Part shown: positions 12,903 through 13,192 of the stretch, piece by piece | Position numbering within the stretch: the stretch's first letter is position 1 | How the letters are laid out: every line of letters starts with the position of its first letter | Source of the DNA: an uncultured bacterium | GTDB lineage: Bacteria; Cyanobacteriota; Vampirovibrionia; Gastranaerophilales; Gastranaerophilaceae | Assembly (NCBI GenBank): GCA_900314375.1 | Contig: OMVC01000120.1 | Span: 1-13,192 of the forward strand | Length of the DNA: 13,192 nucleotides | Reading direction: 5' to 3' | Position numbers and translations under genes: made by a program | The notes under the pieces: model-generated | The model's input: only the letters and a program-made list of their open reading frames with translations | Told to the model about the DNA's origin: nothing | The model's database searches: none

Positions 12903-13192
12903 CTATTTTTTATAATTTTTGGCTGCTTTAAAAGTATCGATATCTTTAGTAACTTCATAAAATAATAATATACTTTGTATTCTTCTTTTAAATGCAGGTT
13001 TTCGACTGTTCAAAGTTATATCTTCAATAGAATTTGGCATTGTTGCAATTCCATTACTATACATTAGAATTTGATATTGGTCTTGAACTTTTTTATTAGT
13101 AGATATTATATTAGGTTTTTTATTAAATCCATTAACATCAAAAGCAGGTAGGGTAGACTTCAGTCTACCAAATATCTTGAATAAGTTGACTA
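12903..13192 (-). CDS. Unrecognised protein, 3' part (runs off the right edge)
   Basis: An open minus-strand frame of about 95 codons ending at TAG (12905-12903), with no start codon at the window edge, so it is the C-terminal part of a longer gene. The visible protein is basic and hydrophilic; it contains FKIFGRLKSTLPAFDVNGF, then YQILMYSNGIATMPNSIED, NSRKPAFKRRIQ, a short ILLFYEV stretch and ends KNYKK. I do not recognise the family. Codon use and AT content agree with the neighbours. An 18-base palindrome (13152-13169) lies inside the frame and encodes the GRLKSTL residues; if it is a mobile repeat, the coding frame here could be fortuitous or extended by the insertion. Confidence 0.5.
   Translation of the reverse strand, partial: VNLFKIFGRLKSTLPAFDVNGFNKKPNIISTNKKVQDQYQILMYSNGIATMPNSIEDITLNSRKPAFKRRIQSILLFYEVTKDIDTFKAAKNYKK
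13152..13169. repeat. Near-perfect palindrome GGTAGACT-TC-AGTCTACC
   Basis: Two 8-base arms separated by two bases. Such compact, G:C-containing palindromes stand out in this AT-rich window and are typical of dispersed REP-like elements. It lies within the partial gene at the right edge. Only one copy is in the window, so dispersal is inference. Confidence 0.5.

Overview
The window is AT-rich and densely coded on both strands, with short intergenic gaps, several start/stop overlaps and good Shine-Dalgarno sites. Gene content points to a fermentative diderm: LPS export (LptB and an LptF/G permease), lipoprotein maturation (LspA), L-lactate dehydrogenase, and an OmpR-type regulator that resembles cyanobacterial RpaA. 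Together with a short uncharacterised membrane protein of a kind I associate with Gastranaerophilales, this suggests a non-photosynthetic, gut-type relative of Cyanobacteria (Vampirovibrionia/Melainabacteria). That placement is inference; no rRNA or tRNA gene is present to confirm it.

Layout. 1-1150 (-): lptB followed, with a one-base stop/start overlap, by the 5' part of an LptF/G permease that runs off the left edge. 1213-1250: terminator. 1269-1904 (-): a MIP-family channel with both NPA motifs but an unusual pore filter. 1991-2022: terminator. 2042-3490 (-): a large acidic protein with EF-hand-type loops and a possible LysM-like domain. 3618-4574 (+): lactate dehydrogenase, divergent from it. 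4578-6634 (-): a four-gene run of HEPN protein, minimal nucleotidyltransferase, RluA/RluD-type pseudouridine synthase and a two-TM coiled-coil protein; the first two form a HepT/MntA-type toxin-antitoxin-like pair. 6848-7309 (+): the small membrane protein, with its own terminator. 7366-8741 (-): an exported NTF2-like protein overlapped by lspA. 8848-11236 (+): response regulator and sensor histidine kinase. 11331-12632 (-): a DUF2130 protein. 12903-13192 (-): the 3' part of an unrecognised gene.

Regulation. Several promoters of the -35/-10 type can be read. lptB and the response regulator gene share the same hexamers, TTGCAA-N17-TAAAAT. The channel gene promoter is an inverted repeat that makes a promoter in both directions. 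The NTF2-like gene appears to be leaderless. Directly upstream of the HEPN/MNT/RluD operon promoter is an 18-bp direct repeat that fits exactly the HLR1 motif bound by cyanobacterial RpaB; an imperfect copy overlaps the -35 of the NTF2-like/lspA operon, next to the RpaA-like regulator. The most interesting hypothesis here is that a relic of the cyanobacterial RpaA/RpaB network controls a toxin-antitoxin/ribosome-modification operon and an envelope operon in a non-photosynthetic relative.
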